DNA from: a virus
IMG/VR virus record: IMGVR_UViG_3300028392_000043
Span: 41,653 to 105,652 of that record
Direction: 5' to 3' (one strand)
Length of the DNA: 64,000 nt
Numbering within the stretch: the first letter of the stretch is position 1; each line of letters starts with the position of its first letter. This document shows positions 36,689-45,759 of this stretch, in pieces. The notes under the pieces are model-generated. The model saw only the letters and a program-made list of their open reading frames with translations. It had not been told where the DNA came from and ran no database searches. The position numbers and the translations under genes were made by a program.

Positions 36689-39184
36689 GTGAATCGTTGG
36701 TGGGCCAGCCCAGAGACTTCTACAGTTGTTCTAAAATCTGTTGATGATTCTGATGTTATCAATGGCGTTGGTGTGGCTATTCTTGGCTATCACGGGCTCG
36801 CTATGGGCGTTTTACAGCCTTTAGTTACTCAGACACTAGTTGATACTTATACGGTGCGTAAGGCTTTGTCTGGGATTGATTTAGAGCCTATTGCTAAAGC
36901 GTTATCTGAGGCTACTAAACCAGTTATGGGTGAGGCTTCTGAACGTTATGGAAAGTTGCTTGCTGATGCTATTCATGAGAAAGCTACTGATTCTACTGAG
37001 CGTCTTTTACATACTTGGACTAATAATGGTATGCCGTGGCCTAATGCGATTGAAAGGGCTGCTGAAGTTCATGGCGTTCCTATTGAGCGTTTGGGTCGTT
37101 ATGCCACTGTTATGAAAGGCGCTACGGTTAATCCTCATATTCGTGCTGATTATGCTGATCGTGAGCTTATGACTTACGCATCCGTTATAGGTAGCCGCGA
37201 GGCTTCTATTTCTCCTGAATTAATTTCTAAACAATCTAGTGAGTTTGAAGAGTTACATCCCCGGTCTGTTAATGGTCAATTTACTGATAAAGCTGAAGTT
37301 TTAGATTTACGCGCCAAATTAAATAAATTTAAAAAACTTAAGAATGCACGCGAAGTTGGGTCACAGATTAAGCGCGGTACTTTTGAATTTGCTAAACCAC
37401 AAACGTCTAATCAAAAGCATGTAAAAGTTCAACCTCAAGTTAAAACTATGGCTACTGAAACTACTGGCACTAATTTTCGTACTAACTTTAAAAAAACTCC
37501 TTTTAAAAAACCTAATTTTAAAATAGAGCCAAAACCTGAACATCCAACAGTTGCTACTTTGTTTGTTGAAGGCGATTTATACATCCCTGTTAATCAAGAT
37601 TTGCTTAAAGATTTTCAAAAGCAAGGTAATCAGTTTGTTGCTGGTGATGTGGTTGATTTGTCACCTGATCGTTTGCAAGGCGAATTGATGGCTTTGGGTA
37701 AAAATGGTTTTAGTGATTACATTGAAACGCGTGGTTTGAGAACTGTTATTGACGAAAAAACTGTGTTTTTGCGGTGTTCTTCTACTCCTGTTTATAAAAA
37801 CCGCGCTGAAGTTTTAACTAATTCTTCTGGTTTTCCTCATGCTGATGATTTTGTGGAAAGTTTTGTTGTTCCTAAAGCGCATTTTAGGTTGGTTACTGGT
37901 AAACCAGAACCTCGTAGTTTGATGTCTTTAATTAATCAGGGTAAGTATAAACAATATGCGGCGTCTGATGATGATATGTTTGAAGACAAATTTGTTGTTG
38001 ATTCTAGTGATTTTTTGATTTATGACATTCAGTTATTGAATGATGATCCTGAATTATGGGAAGAAGATATTAGTAAAAACTTGTCTGAGGATGAATTACA
38101 GCATTTTAATGAAGAGCATCCTCGGTCTGTTAACGGTCAGTTTGCTGATAAAAATGTTTCTGATTTGAAAGCTAAGTTGGATAAGCGCAATAAGATGGCT
38201 CGTCAGCGTGAGATTGGCCAAAAGGCTAAACAGGGTAATTTTGAGTTTAAGCAGTCTAATCGTAGTAAAGTTGAGTCACGTCAGAAGGCTGAAGTTTTGC
38301 GTAATGAAAAAGCACAGGCTGCTACTAATTTTAAGCAAAGTTTTAGAAATAATTTTAAGTATGTTTATCGTCAAGAAACAGAATACCCTTTAGATTTTGC
38401 TAATCTTTATGGTGTTATTATTCCTAGCGGTCATAGGTCTAAAATGTATGATCAGTGGCCTCATTTTAGTGATACAGACACTTATGGCGTAAAAAATGGC
38501 AGTGAAGCAAAAGAAATGCCTTCTGGTAGTCTTAGTGATTCTCGAACAATTGCAAAAGTTTTTGACCAAACGTATGGAAGCATGATGCTTTTGAAAAAAG
38601 AAAACAGAGTAGCAGGTGATGTAGCGTTGTCGCCTGTAATCGGCAACATTATTACACATGCTGATTATCGTGAACCCGAAGAAACAATAAAAGCATTTAG
38701 AATTGAGCCTAATGGTATGAATAGCGGTGAACATTCTTTTAATACTTCTGCTGAAGCAAAGCATGCTGCTAGTACTTATATGGAAAAAATTGAGCCATCT
38801 AATGCTAATTTAGTTTGGCAACCTGAAGCGCGTTTTAATGAAGATGGCGGTTTTGATGCTATTTTGGCTGGTTATGAGCCTGAAGAAAAGTATCAAATTA
38901 TTATTGGTTCTTTTTCTGACATGCATGACACAAATGTATTTATGAATAAATTAAATAAACTTAAATTAGATAATGAACAATTTGAGCATTATTTGTCTAA
39001 GAATGTTGAGATAGTTCCATATACTGAAAATGATGTTGAAAATCTTAGGGATTTGCTAGCGTACGGCGATAGTGATGAATTAATTGATGAATTTAACGGT
39101 GCATCTAGGGATAAGGTCACAAATCCGCCTATTGAGTTGTATCAAATTAAGTTTAAAGGCAAGCGTGGAGAAAGCATTGTGTAA
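36689..39184 (+). CDS. Large head-cluster protein with duplicated HPRSVNGQF module
   Basis: An 831-residue protein from a GTG start with AGGGG upstream. Residues 1-170 are helical (VTQTLVDTYTVRKALSGIDL...). Two related modules follow at about 178-275 and 465-560, each with ISK, an acidic stretch, EHPRSVNGQF(T/A)DK, a Leu/Lys helix, EIGxKxKxGxFEF and TNFxxxF. The regions between and after (ATLFVEGDLYIPVNQ; YPLDFANLYGVIIPSG) are two different alpha/beta domains that I cannot assign. Probably a virion-internal or capsid-associated protein, based on its place between the ATPase and the protease. Confidence 0.6.
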   Translation: MNRWWASPETSTVVLKSVDDSDVINGVGVAILGYHGLAMGVLQPLVTQTLVDTYTVRKALSGIDLEPIAKALSEATKPVMGEASERYGKLLADAIHEKATDSTERLLHTWTNNGMPWPNAIERAAEVHGVPIERLGRYATVMKGATVNPHIRADYADRELMTYASVIGSREASISPELISKQSSEFEELHPRSVNGQFTDKAEVLDLRAKLNKFKKLKNAREVGSQIKRGTFEFAKPQTSNQKHVKVQPQVKTMATETTGTNFRTNFKKTPFKKPNFKIEPKPEHPTVATLFVEGDLYIPVNQDLLKDFQKQGNQFVAGDVVDLSPDRLQGELMALGKNGFSDYIETRGLRTVIDEKTVFLRCSSTPVYKNRAEVLTNSSGFPHADDFVESFVVPKAHFRLVTGKPEPRSLMSLINQGKYKQYAASDDDMFEDKFVVDSSDFLIYDIQLLNDDPELWEEDISKNLSEDELQHFNEEHPRSVNGQFADKNVSDLKAKLDKRNKMARQREIGQKAKQGNFEFKQSNRSKVESRQKAEVLRNEKAQAATNFKQSFRNNFKYVYRQETEYPLDFANLYGVIIPSGHRSKMYDQWPHFSDTDTYGVKNGSEAKEMPSGSLSDSRTIAKVFDQTYGSMMLLKKENRVAGDVALSPVIGNIITHADYREPEETIKAFRIEPNGMNSGEHSFNTSAEAKHAASTYMEKIEPSNANLVWQPEARFNEDGGFDAILAGYEPEEKYQIIIGSFSDMHDTNVFMNKLNKLKLDNEQFEHYLSKNVEIVPYTENDVENLRDLLAYGDSDELIDEFNGASRDKVTNPPIELYQIKFKGKRGESIV

Positions 39185-39219
39185 GATAAGATTGACCGTA
39201 ATAAGAATTTGGAGAATCA

Positions 39220-39933
39220 ATGGATTCGTTAGAGATTGTTAAGTCGCTTCATAAGGTTGACCCAGGCTTTGTTGACTTGTGTAAAACACTATTTGGCGAT
39301 GCTATTTACCCTGAGGTTATTTGGGAATATTTGTATACCCCTGAGGGTATTTCTAAGATGGGTCCTGATCCGTCAGAGTTGAATACTTCTTCTAGCAATA
39401 AGCGTGGTCGTTTGGTTCCACAAGAGCGTAATCCTCAGGTTCCTCGAGTTAAGGTACTGGCTAAGCATTCTCATAAAGGCGAACAAGTCGATAATACTGA
39501 TGCTATGAGTAAGTCTGATGATGATTTTGACATTACTTGGTCTGGTGAGTTTGCTAAAGCTGATGAGGATAAGCGTCAGGTTTTTGGCTGGGCTTCTATT
39601 GTTGAGGTTGATGGCACTCCGGTTGTTGATCGTCAGGGTGATTGGATTACTCCTGAAGAGATTGAAAAGGCTGCTTATCAGTATGTTTTGAATTCTCGTA
39701 AAGCTGGGCATCAGCATAAGCGTGATGGTGATCAGCCTTTTCATGCAGGTGACATGATTGAGTCTTTTGTTATGACTCCTGAAAAGGTTGAAAAGATGGG
39801 TCTTCCTGACGATACGCCTATTGGCTGGTGGGTTGGTTACAAGATTCATGATGAGGATGCTTGGCAGAAGGTTAAGAAAGGCGAAGTTACTGGCTTTTCT
39901 ATTCATGGTCGCGGTAAGCGCAAAGAAGTCTAG
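39220..39933 (+). CDS. XkdF-type (S78_2) prohead serine protease
   Basis: A 237-residue protein. RQVFGWASIVEVDGTPVVDR, QGDWITPEEIEKAAYQYVLN, AGHQHKRDGDQPFHAGDMIE and SFVMTPEKVEKMGLPDD match the S78_2/XkdF protease family, with the catalytic His in HQHK and the WWVGYKIHDEDAWQKVKKGE, TGFSIHGRGKR ending containing the conserved Ser. It should cleave scaffold and internal head proteins during maturation. The N-terminal 100 residues are extra. The sequence DAMSKSDDDFDITWSGEFAK just before the domain may be its own processing site. GGAG precedes the ATG. Confidence 0.82.
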   Translation: MDSLEIVKSLHKVDPGFVDLCKTLFGDAIYPEVIWEYLYTPEGISKMGPDPSELNTSSSNKRGRLVPQERNPQVPRVKVLAKHSHKGEQVDNTDAMSKSDDDFDITWSGEFAKADEDKRQVFGWASIVEVDGTPVVDRQGDWITPEEIEKAAYQYVLNSRKAGHQHKRDGDQPFHAGDMIESFVMTPEKVEKMGLPDDTPIGWWVGYKIHDEDAWQKVKKGEVTGFSIHGRGKRKEV

Positions 39934-39935
39934 TT

Positions 39936-40235
39936 ATGTCAATTAGCAAAGCACTTGTTGAAGGTAATATTTCTAAGGGCTCTAATGTTCGAGAGTTTCC
40001 TTATCTTCCTGAAAACATTAGGGAATGGCAAAATAGCGCTGCTCCTATTCGCCGTAATCCTGTTTCACCTTTGTCTATGATTGCGGCTAGTAATGTGATG
40101 GCTTTGGGTAATAATTTGGGTAACCAGTCTGGTATGTCTAAGCGCCAGTTGCGTCGTCTTGCTCGCGGTTTGAATCTTTATGAAGGTGGTCGCGCTAATG
40201 TGTATTCGCCTATTGGTCAGGGGACGATGGTTTAA
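39936..40235 (+). CDS. Small basic head-cluster protein
   Basis: A 99-residue basic protein. It starts MSISKALVEGNISKGSNVRE, with two ISK(A/G) motifs of the type that recurs around the protease gene. The C-terminal part (SKRQLRRLARGLNLYEGGRA) is Arg-rich. Its stop overlaps the next ATG (TAATG). Possibly a small internal protein cleaved by the protease; not recognised. Confidence 0.55.
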   Translation: MSISKALVEGNISKGSNVREFPYLPENIREWQNSAAPIRRNPVSPLSMIAASNVMALGNNLGNQSGMSKRQLRRLARGLNLYEGGRANVYSPIGQGTMV

Positions 40236-42031
40236 TGGCTACTGATCAACCTAAGGGTCATGCTCAAGAGTTGGGTGTAGGTCTTGTAGGAGCTACTGCT
40301 GCTGAAGCTGCTGCGGTTTCTGAGTCTGCTAAAAAGTATCGCAATTTGAAGGCTAAAGGTTTTCATGTTGCGCCTGAGGAAATGGGCGCTATCGCGCGTA
40401 GAATTGGTCCTAAGAATGCAGCTATTGCGGGTCTTGGTTTACAAGGCACAAATATGGTTGTGGGTGCGAGTGCTGCGCATCATTTGTTGAAGAAACCTAA
40501 AGGAAGTGCTATGAAATCTGGTCAGACTGCTATTCATAAGGCAGAGGGTGCTGTAAGCCGTAATGGTCATGGTAAAAAAATGGACAGTAAGTTGCCTGCT
40601 GCTATGGCTACATCTGGCGGGGTTTATGGCGCTGCTATGGGTGGTTATTTTGGGCATGCTTTTGGTGATCGCGGTTTAGAAAATGCTTATGAAGCATACG
40701 GACTTCGCGAAGCACGCGCAGAAAAACCTAAACGCGATGGCGTAAAAGGTTTAACTAAAACTAGTCGTGAGTATAAAAAAATGATGCGTGCAAATGGTTT
40801 AATGGCTCAGCCAAAGTCTTTAGCGCAACATGGTAAAGATGCTAAACATTTTGCTGGTAAAAATAAATGGGCTATTGCTGGGGCAACAGGTCTTGGTACC
40901 GTGTCTGCTTTAGGCTCTTATGCTGAGGGTAAAAAAGCGGTTAATAAAGCTGACCGTGGTAAGGCTTTGGACGCTACTGGTGCGGTTGCCGCTGGTGTTG
41001 GCGGTGCAGGTTTGTATCAAGCTGGAAAAATGAATACTAAGGCTAAGCGTGCTACTGCGTCTGCTGAAAAATATGGCGAAAGATTTCTTGATTACAAAAA
41101 TCAAGAATCAAAAAAATTAAGGGATGCAGCAAAACAATACAATAAATCGGTGGCTAATGGTGTAATTAAACCTAGCATACACCACACTGCTGCTGGCTCT
41201 GTTGGATTTGTTCATGACCCAGAAACTTTAAGACACATGGGTTGGGCACAATCTCACGCCGAGCAAGCAAGCCGTGAGTATGACAAGTCTAAAAAAATGG
41301 AGGGTATTGCTCAGAAACTTAAGTCAGGGCGTAACAAGTACGCTCTTGGTGGCGCTGCTTTAATTGGAGCTGCTGGAGCTGAACGCGTTTACAACAACAA
41401 AAAAGTTAATAAAGCTGTTGGCGCTAATTCTTTAGTTATGATTCAAAATCGTAAAAATAAAAAGAAGTTAGAAGCTGCGGGAACTCCAGTTGAAAAATCC
41501 AAAGCTGCTGAAAGAAGAGAACATAAAACTAATGCTGCTATAGCAGGTGTAGGTGGATCTGCTCTTTTATATAACGCTGCTAATAAAACTTCTGCTAGCA
41601 AAACTGCATCGTCTTTGGGCTCAGATTATTATGCAAAAAAAATTGCTCGTGGGCGTAATTTAGGTGTTGCAGCTGGCAGTGGTTTTTTGGCAATTGCTGC
41701 TAATGAGGCTAATAAAGCACATAAATTAAAAACTCCAGTTAAAAAAGCTTATCGTCGTTTTGATCCTGAGGCTGACCGTCAACGTCGTCTAGGTCTTTAT
41801 TCGGGCGCCGCTGCGGGTTCTGGTATTGTGTTGGGCCGTGAAGCTGCACGTAATTATAAAGTTAGTGGTTTGGATTCTGCTAGTCGTGCAGAACATGGTT
41901 TGGGTGTCAAACTTAAGCCTGGTCTGACTAAGCGCGGGTTAGGCCTTACTGCTGCCACATTGGCTGCTGGTGCTATTAGTGCTGGTTCGTACAAGCGTGG
42001 GGTTAGTGCTCGTAATCAGCCTTGGACATAA
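40235..42031 (+). CDS. Ejection-like protein with many Gly/Ala hydrophobic segments
   Basis: A 598-residue, highly basic protein. At least seven small-residue hydrophobic segments (e.g. GVGLVGATAAEAAAV, AIAGATGLGTVSALGSYA, YALGGAALIGAAGAERVY, AAIAGVGGSALLYNAA, GVAAGSGFLAIAANEA, GLTAATLAAGAISAGSY) alternate with Lys/Arg-rich helices. The layout recalls channel-forming ejection proteins but no homologue is recognised. It is coupled to the previous gene and lies between the protease and the scaffold-like gene. Confidence 0.5.
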   Translation: MATDQPKGHAQELGVGLVGATAAEAAAVSESAKKYRNLKAKGFHVAPEEMGAIARRIGPKNAAIAGLGLQGTNMVVGASAAHHLLKKPKGSAMKSGQTAIHKAEGAVSRNGHGKKMDSKLPAAMATSGGVYGAAMGGYFGHAFGDRGLENAYEAYGLREARAEKPKRDGVKGLTKTSREYKKMMRANGLMAQPKSLAQHGKDAKHFAGKNKWAIAGATGLGTVSALGSYAEGKKAVNKADRGKALDATGAVAAGVGGAGLYQAGKMNTKAKRATASAEKYGERFLDYKNQESKKLRDAAKQYNKSVANGVIKPSIHHTAAGSVGFVHDPETLRHMGWAQSHAEQASREYDKSKKMEGIAQKLKSGRNKYALGGAALIGAAGAERVYNNKKVNKAVGANSLVMIQNRKNKKKLEAAGTPVEKSKAAERREHKTNAAIAGVGGSALLYNAANKTSASKTASSLGSDYYAKKIARGRNLGVAAGSGFLAIAANEANKAHKLKTPVKKAYRRFDPEADRQRRLGLYSGAAAGSGIVLGREAARNYKVSGLDSASRAEHGLGVKLKPGLTKRGLGLTAATLAAGAISAGSYKRGVSARNQPWT

Positions 42032-42084
42032 AAATGCTTAAGTCTAATGCGAGCAGTCAAAAACTGTAAGAAGATTGGAATACT

Positions 42085-43086
42085 ATGAATCAAAATGTGA
42101 AGCGTCTTTTTGACATTGAGATAGATGAAGTCTCTGTCGTTGACCGCCCTGCTAATCAGCATGGTCTTATTGCGTTTGCTAAAAACGATGACAGCGTTGA
42201 TGAAACTCCTGCTTTGTTTGATGAAACTGGCGAAGAAGTACCTGCCGAAATTCTTGAGCATGGTGATGTTGTTTTTGATGCTGAAGGCAACGAGTATGTT
42301 TACGTCGAGGATGAAGTTGACTCTGATGACGATGTTGAAAAAGGTATGTTCACCGGATTTGCAGAAAAATTTGCTGCATCTAAGGCTGGACAAAAGGTAC
42401 TTCCACACCTTGTAAACGGTGCGGAAAAAGCTGGCACTAGTTACCGTGGTGCTATGACTTCTGAAGCTGGTCAGTCTCTTGCTCGTGGCACGAAAAGGAC
42501 GACTGGTTGGATGAAAGAAAATCCGGGCAAAAGTCTTGCCTTAGCTGCTACCGGCGGTGGCGCTGCTGGATACGCCTTATCAAAGGCAGAAATGAGTGAT
42601 CATATGAGTCTAGGTGACTCGGTTCTTGAAGAACTAAGTAAGGCGGTCACCGAGCGTGATCGCGAAGAAATCATTGCTAAAGCAATGGATGAAGTTGAAA
42701 TCGCAAAGGCTCAAGCTGCTGAAGCATACGAATATGCTGCTGCAATCGAAGATGCCCGTATCGAAGATGCTTTCATCTCTAAAGCAGCGGAATACAATCT
42801 TCCTGTTGCACCAGAAGTATTCGGCCCTATTTTGAAGTCAATTGCTGAGGCTTTGACTGATGAAGAGCTAGAACTTGTTGATGAACTTTTCTCCGCTATC
42901 GGTGATGCGTTGTACAACGAAATCGGCTATGTTGGAGATACAGACAATGTTTCTGTTCTTGACACAGTTAATGGTCTTGCTAGTGAATTTGTTGGTAAGG
43001 CTGATGTGTCTTACGAGCAGGCGTTTACTGCAATGTTTGAATCAAACCCAAGCGCATATGACGCTTACTTAGCAGAAGGACGATAA
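42085..43086 (+). CDS. Scaffold-like/XkdF-associated head protein
   Basis: A 333-residue acidic protein. Its N-terminus (VKRLFDIEIDEVSVVDRPAN) matches the VSLVDRPAN segment found in prohead protease/scaffold polyproteins. Then DDDVEKGMFTG, YALSKAEMSD, ELSKAVTERD and FISKAAEYN occur at intervals, and the rest is Ala/Glu-rich helix typical of scaffolds. It lies just before the decoration and capsid genes, the normal scaffold position. A Gly-rich hydrophobic segment (SLALAATGGGAAGYAL) interrupts it, which is not usual. The scaffold function is inferred. Confidence 0.6.
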   Translation: MNQNVKRLFDIEIDEVSVVDRPANQHGLIAFAKNDDSVDETPALFDETGEEVPAEILEHGDVVFDAEGNEYVYVEDEVDSDDDVEKGMFTGFAEKFAASKAGQKVLPHLVNGAEKAGTSYRGAMTSEAGQSLARGTKRTTGWMKENPGKSLALAATGGGAAGYALSKAEMSDHMSLGDSVLEELSKAVTERDREEIIAKAMDEVEIAKAQAAEAYEYAAAIEDARIEDAFISKAAEYNLPVAPEVFGPILKSIAEALTDEELELVDELFSAIGDALYNEIGYVGDTDNVSVLDTVNGLASEFVGKADVSYEQAFTAMFESNPSAYDAYLAEGR

Positions 43087-43089
43087 GTC

Positions 43090-43740
43090 ATGGCTTACGA
43101 AGAGTCCCTTAAATCCATTTCCCTCGCGGCTGATGCTTCGATTGCTGGTTACACCGGTGTATCTAACGTTGGTCTTGGTGGATTCCCATCTAGCAAGTCT
43201 TTGACTGCTACTATTTCTTACGCATCGTCAGTGAACACTTTCACCACTCCGACACCTCATGGTTTTTCTTTTGGTGACACGATTGTTGTTACTGGTGCTA
43301 CTGCTGCAGCAAATAATGGCACTTTCACTATTACAGGTATTGCTTCGGCAACTACTTTTACTGTTGCTAACGCTGCCCCTGGTGTTACGCAGTCTGGTGC
43401 AGGTATCACTGTAACTCGTAACATCAGCACTGCTGGCTTCCAGTACCGCTTTGTTAAGATTACTGGTTCTAAGACTGCTGGTCTTTGTACTGCTTCATCT
43501 GATTACAGCATTGGTGTTCTTCAGAACAAGCCACAGGTTACTGGCGCTGCTGCTCAGGTTGGCTTCATCGGTGTCTCGTTTGTTGTTTCAGGCGATGCTT
43601 CAATCACTGCAGGTACAAAAGTAACTGCAGATTCACTCGGTCGTGCAACAACATACTCTAGTGGTGTGGTTGGCGGTGTAGCTCTTGCTGCTTCTTCAAC
43701 TGTTGGCGAACTTATCCCCGTGCTTCTGGCCGCACGATAG
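43090..43740 (+). CDS. Head decoration protein (DUF2190-like) with inserted beta module
   Basis: A 216-residue protein. MAYEESLKSISLAADASIAG at the start and FQYRFVKITGSKTAGLCTAS, YSIGVLQNKPQVTGAAAQVG, ASITAGTKVTADSLGRATTY and VGGVALAASSTVGELIPVLL at the end follow the DUF2190/decoration fold, which trimerises on the capsid. Residues 34-112 (TPHGFSFGDTIVVTGA, NNGTFTITGIASATTF) are inserted and match an FCCH-like module found in four other virion proteins here. The gene directly precedes the capsid gene, the usual place for a decoration protein. Codon use turns to the C-ending type of highly expressed genes. Confidence 0.75.
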   Translation: MAYEESLKSISLAADASIAGYTGVSNVGLGGFPSSKSLTATISYASSVNTFTTPTPHGFSFGDTIVVTGATAAANNGTFTITGIASATTFTVANAAPGVTQSGAGITVTRNISTAGFQYRFVKITGSKTAGLCTASSDYSIGVLQNKPQVTGAAAQVGFIGVSFVVSGDASITAGTKVTADSLGRATTYSSGVVGGVALAASSTVGELIPVLLAAR

Positions 43741-43757
43741 AAATAGGAGACTAACTC

Positions 43758-44765
43758 ATGCCAAGTCCATCCCAGTCCGATCTGCATGTAAATGTGCCGT
43801 TGACCAATGTGTCGATTGCCTACATGCAGTCTGCAGATGCATACATTGCTGACAAGGTATTTCCTAAAGTACCGGTCAAAAAGCAATCAGACCTTTATTG
43901 GAAGTACAGCAAGAGCGATTGGCGTCGTACTGACGTTGCTCGCCGTGCGCCTTCTACAGAGTCTCCAGGCGTTGGTTGGAACACAACCACCGACCAGTAC
44001 TTTGCTCACGTCTACGCCGTGCACAAGGACATTGACGATCAGTTACGCGCCAATGCTGATAGCAACTTCGTACTAGACCGTGACAGCACCGAATTCATCA
44101 CAAACCAACTTTTGTTGAAGCGTGACGTTGACTGGGCTGCTAAGTACTTCACCACTGGTATTTGGGACAATGACCTTACTGTTGGTGCTTCTGCTAACGC
44201 TAATGGTTTCACTGCTCCTGCCGCTAAGTGGTCAGATGCTGGCTCAGACCCAATTGGCGACGTTGCTCGTGCGGTTATTTCTTTCCGCAAGAACACCGGT
44301 TTTGCTCCAAACATCATGGTTCTTGGTGCCGATGTTATGACTGCCCTAAAGCAGCATCCAGATATCATTGACCGTATCAAGTACACTCAGCGCGGTATCG
44401 TGACTGAAGACTTGATTGCTACAATGTTTGGCGTTAACGAACTGTACACATCGTACGCTTCACAGTCAACTGGTCCACAGATTCCAGATGCTAAGACTCA
44501 GGATGCTGCTGCTTCATACAGCTTCATCAATGATTCTAAGTCTGCTCTGTTGTGCTACGCGCCTTCAGCACCTAGCTTGATGACTCCATCAGCTGGTTAC
44601 ACCTTCACTTGGAATGGCTACCTTGGTGGTAATTCTGAAGGTATCAAGATCAAGCGTTTCCGTATGGAACACATTGCATCAGATCGTATCGAAGCAGAAA
44701 TGACTTACGATATGAAGACTGTTGCTACTGACCTTGGTGCATTCTTCACAAGCGTGGTTGCATAA
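43758..44765 (+). CDS. Major capsid protein
   Basis: A 335-residue protein. IAYMQSADAYIADKVFPKVP, VKKQSDLYWKYSKSDW, TDQYFAHVYAVHKDIDDQLR, WAAKYFTTGIWDNDLTVG, PNIMVLGADVMTALKQHPDI and RIKYTQRGIVTEDLIATMFG match HK97-fold capsid proteins of the Mu-/actinophage type. TAGGAGAC precedes the ATG. Codons end in C and G far more than in neighbours, as expected for the most abundant product. The N-terminus has no long delta domain, in keeping with a separate scaffold gene (42085). Assignment is firm by motif pattern and position. Confidence 0.88.
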   Translation: MPSPSQSDLHVNVPLTNVSIAYMQSADAYIADKVFPKVPVKKQSDLYWKYSKSDWRRTDVARRAPSTESPGVGWNTTTDQYFAHVYAVHKDIDDQLRANADSNFVLDRDSTEFITNQLLLKRDVDWAAKYFTTGIWDNDLTVGASANANGFTAPAAKWSDAGSDPIGDVARAVISFRKNTGFAPNIMVLGADVMTALKQHPDIIDRIKYTQRGIVTEDLIATMFGVNELYTSYASQSTGPQIPDAKTQDAAASYSFINDSKSALLCYAPSAPSLMTPSAGYTFTWNGYLGGNSEGIKIKRFRMEHIASDRIEAEMTYDMKTVATDLGAFFTSVVA

Positions 44766-44767
44766 TC

Positions 44768-45397
44768 ATGTACCGTCCTGCAACTGTTCTTCGCTTAGCT
44801 AAGGCTCTTACCATTAATGGTGTGGCTCGTGCTAAGGGATATGTTCTTACTGATGCTGAAGTGCTTAGTATGAAGACGTTGCAGTCTATTATTGCGAAGC
44901 GGTGGGTGGTTCCTGTTCCTGGGCCATCCGCCGCTCGCCTTAGTACTGCTCGCCAGCAATCTGCAGATGGTACTTTTAGTAATGGTATTTTAAACTCTAC
45001 TGTTATGACTGATACTTCGTCTAATAATTCTGTAAAGTACACTCCACATCCTACATATTTGAATCCTCAAGTTCTTCGCGATTATGCTAAGGATAATATT
45101 CCTTATGCTTTGACTGGTACTGTTACTGGTCAGGCTGCTGGCGCTGTGGTTTTGAATTGGTATGCTCCTGTTAATGCTCCTGCATTGCTAACAGATTATG
45201 TTGTTCAGTATCGTACGTCTGCTGTTGGTTCTACTGCTGCAGGATCGTTTACTACTTTTTCTGATGGTACTTCTACTGCAGTTACTGCAACTGTTACTGG
45301 TTTGACTTCTGGTGTTAGTTACGATTTTCAGGTTGCTGCAGTTATTAATAGTGTTACTGGCACTTATTCAAATATTTTTACTACTACACCTAAGTAG
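44768..45397 (+). CDS. Head-surface protein with C-terminal FN3 domain
   Basis: A 209-residue protein. The first 60 residues (LRLAKALTINGVARAKGYVL, SMKTLQSIIAKRWVVP) form a small capsid- or connector-binding domain; residues about 110-209 are an FN3 domain (ALLTDYVVQYRTSAVGSTAA, VTGLTSGVSYDFQVAAVIN). FN3 domains on phage heads and tails may bind host polysaccharide weakly. It starts three bases after the capsid stop and is surely virion-associated. Confidence 0.65.
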   Translation: MYRPATVLRLAKALTINGVARAKGYVLTDAEVLSMKTLQSIIAKRWVVPVPGPSAARLSTARQQSADGTFSNGILNSTVMTDTSSNNSVKYTPHPTYLNPQVLRDYAKDNIPYALTGTVTGQAAGAVVLNWYAPVNAPALLTDYVVQYRTSAVGSTAAGSFTTFSDGTSTAVTATVTGLTSGVSYDFQVAAVINSVTGTYSNIFTTTPK

Positions 45398-45402
45398 GAA
45401 TT

Positions 45403-45702
45403 ATGACTGTGGCTAAAGCTGCTAATGGCAAAGTGCAGACGTCGATTAAGAAAGCCACTTCTACTACTTCTCGTGCTAGTTCTATATCTCAGCAGGATGT
45501 TTCAGTGGCTAATAAAGAGGTTCAGCGGGTTGCTACTCGTAATGCAATCGTAGCTGATACTACTAAGGCTATTGTGTATAAGGCTGTCAAGACTATGGTT
45601 GTTGGCGCTAATACTTATGCTCCGGGTGATGTTGTGCCTGAGGCTAATAGTTGGTTGCGTCTTGAGTCGTGGATTGCGGCTCGTTGGATTCAGGAGTCAT
45701 AA
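45403..45702 (+). CDS. Small head-cluster protein
   Basis: A 99-residue protein. A Ser/Thr/Lys-rich first half precedes IVYKAVKTMVVGANTYAPGD and WLRLESWIAARWIQES, similar to the beta-hairpin and Trp motif in the first domain of the preceding protein (GYVLTDAEVLS, IIAKRWVV). It may be a related capsid-binding domain without the FN3 part. Its stop overlaps the next small frame. Confidence 0.55.
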   Translation: MTVAKAANGKVQTSIKKATSTTSRASSISQQDVSVANKEVQRVATRNAIVADTTKAIVYKAVKTMVVGANTYAPGDVVPEANSWLRLESWIAARWIQES

Positions 45703-45758
45703 TGTGTGCTGGGTCTAAAGTTGAAGATAAAATTTCTAGAGTAAAGCGTGGTTATTAA
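45702..45758 (+). CDS. Possible 18-codon micro-ORF
   Basis: The frame MCAGSKVEDKISRVKRGY-stop starts in a TAATG overlap with the preceding gene and ends one base before the next ATG. It fills the gap exactly in coupled style, as would a translated linker ORF. Its short length leaves a chance match possible. Confidence 0.35.
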   Translation: MCAGSKVEDKISRVKRGY

Positions 45759-45759
45759 A

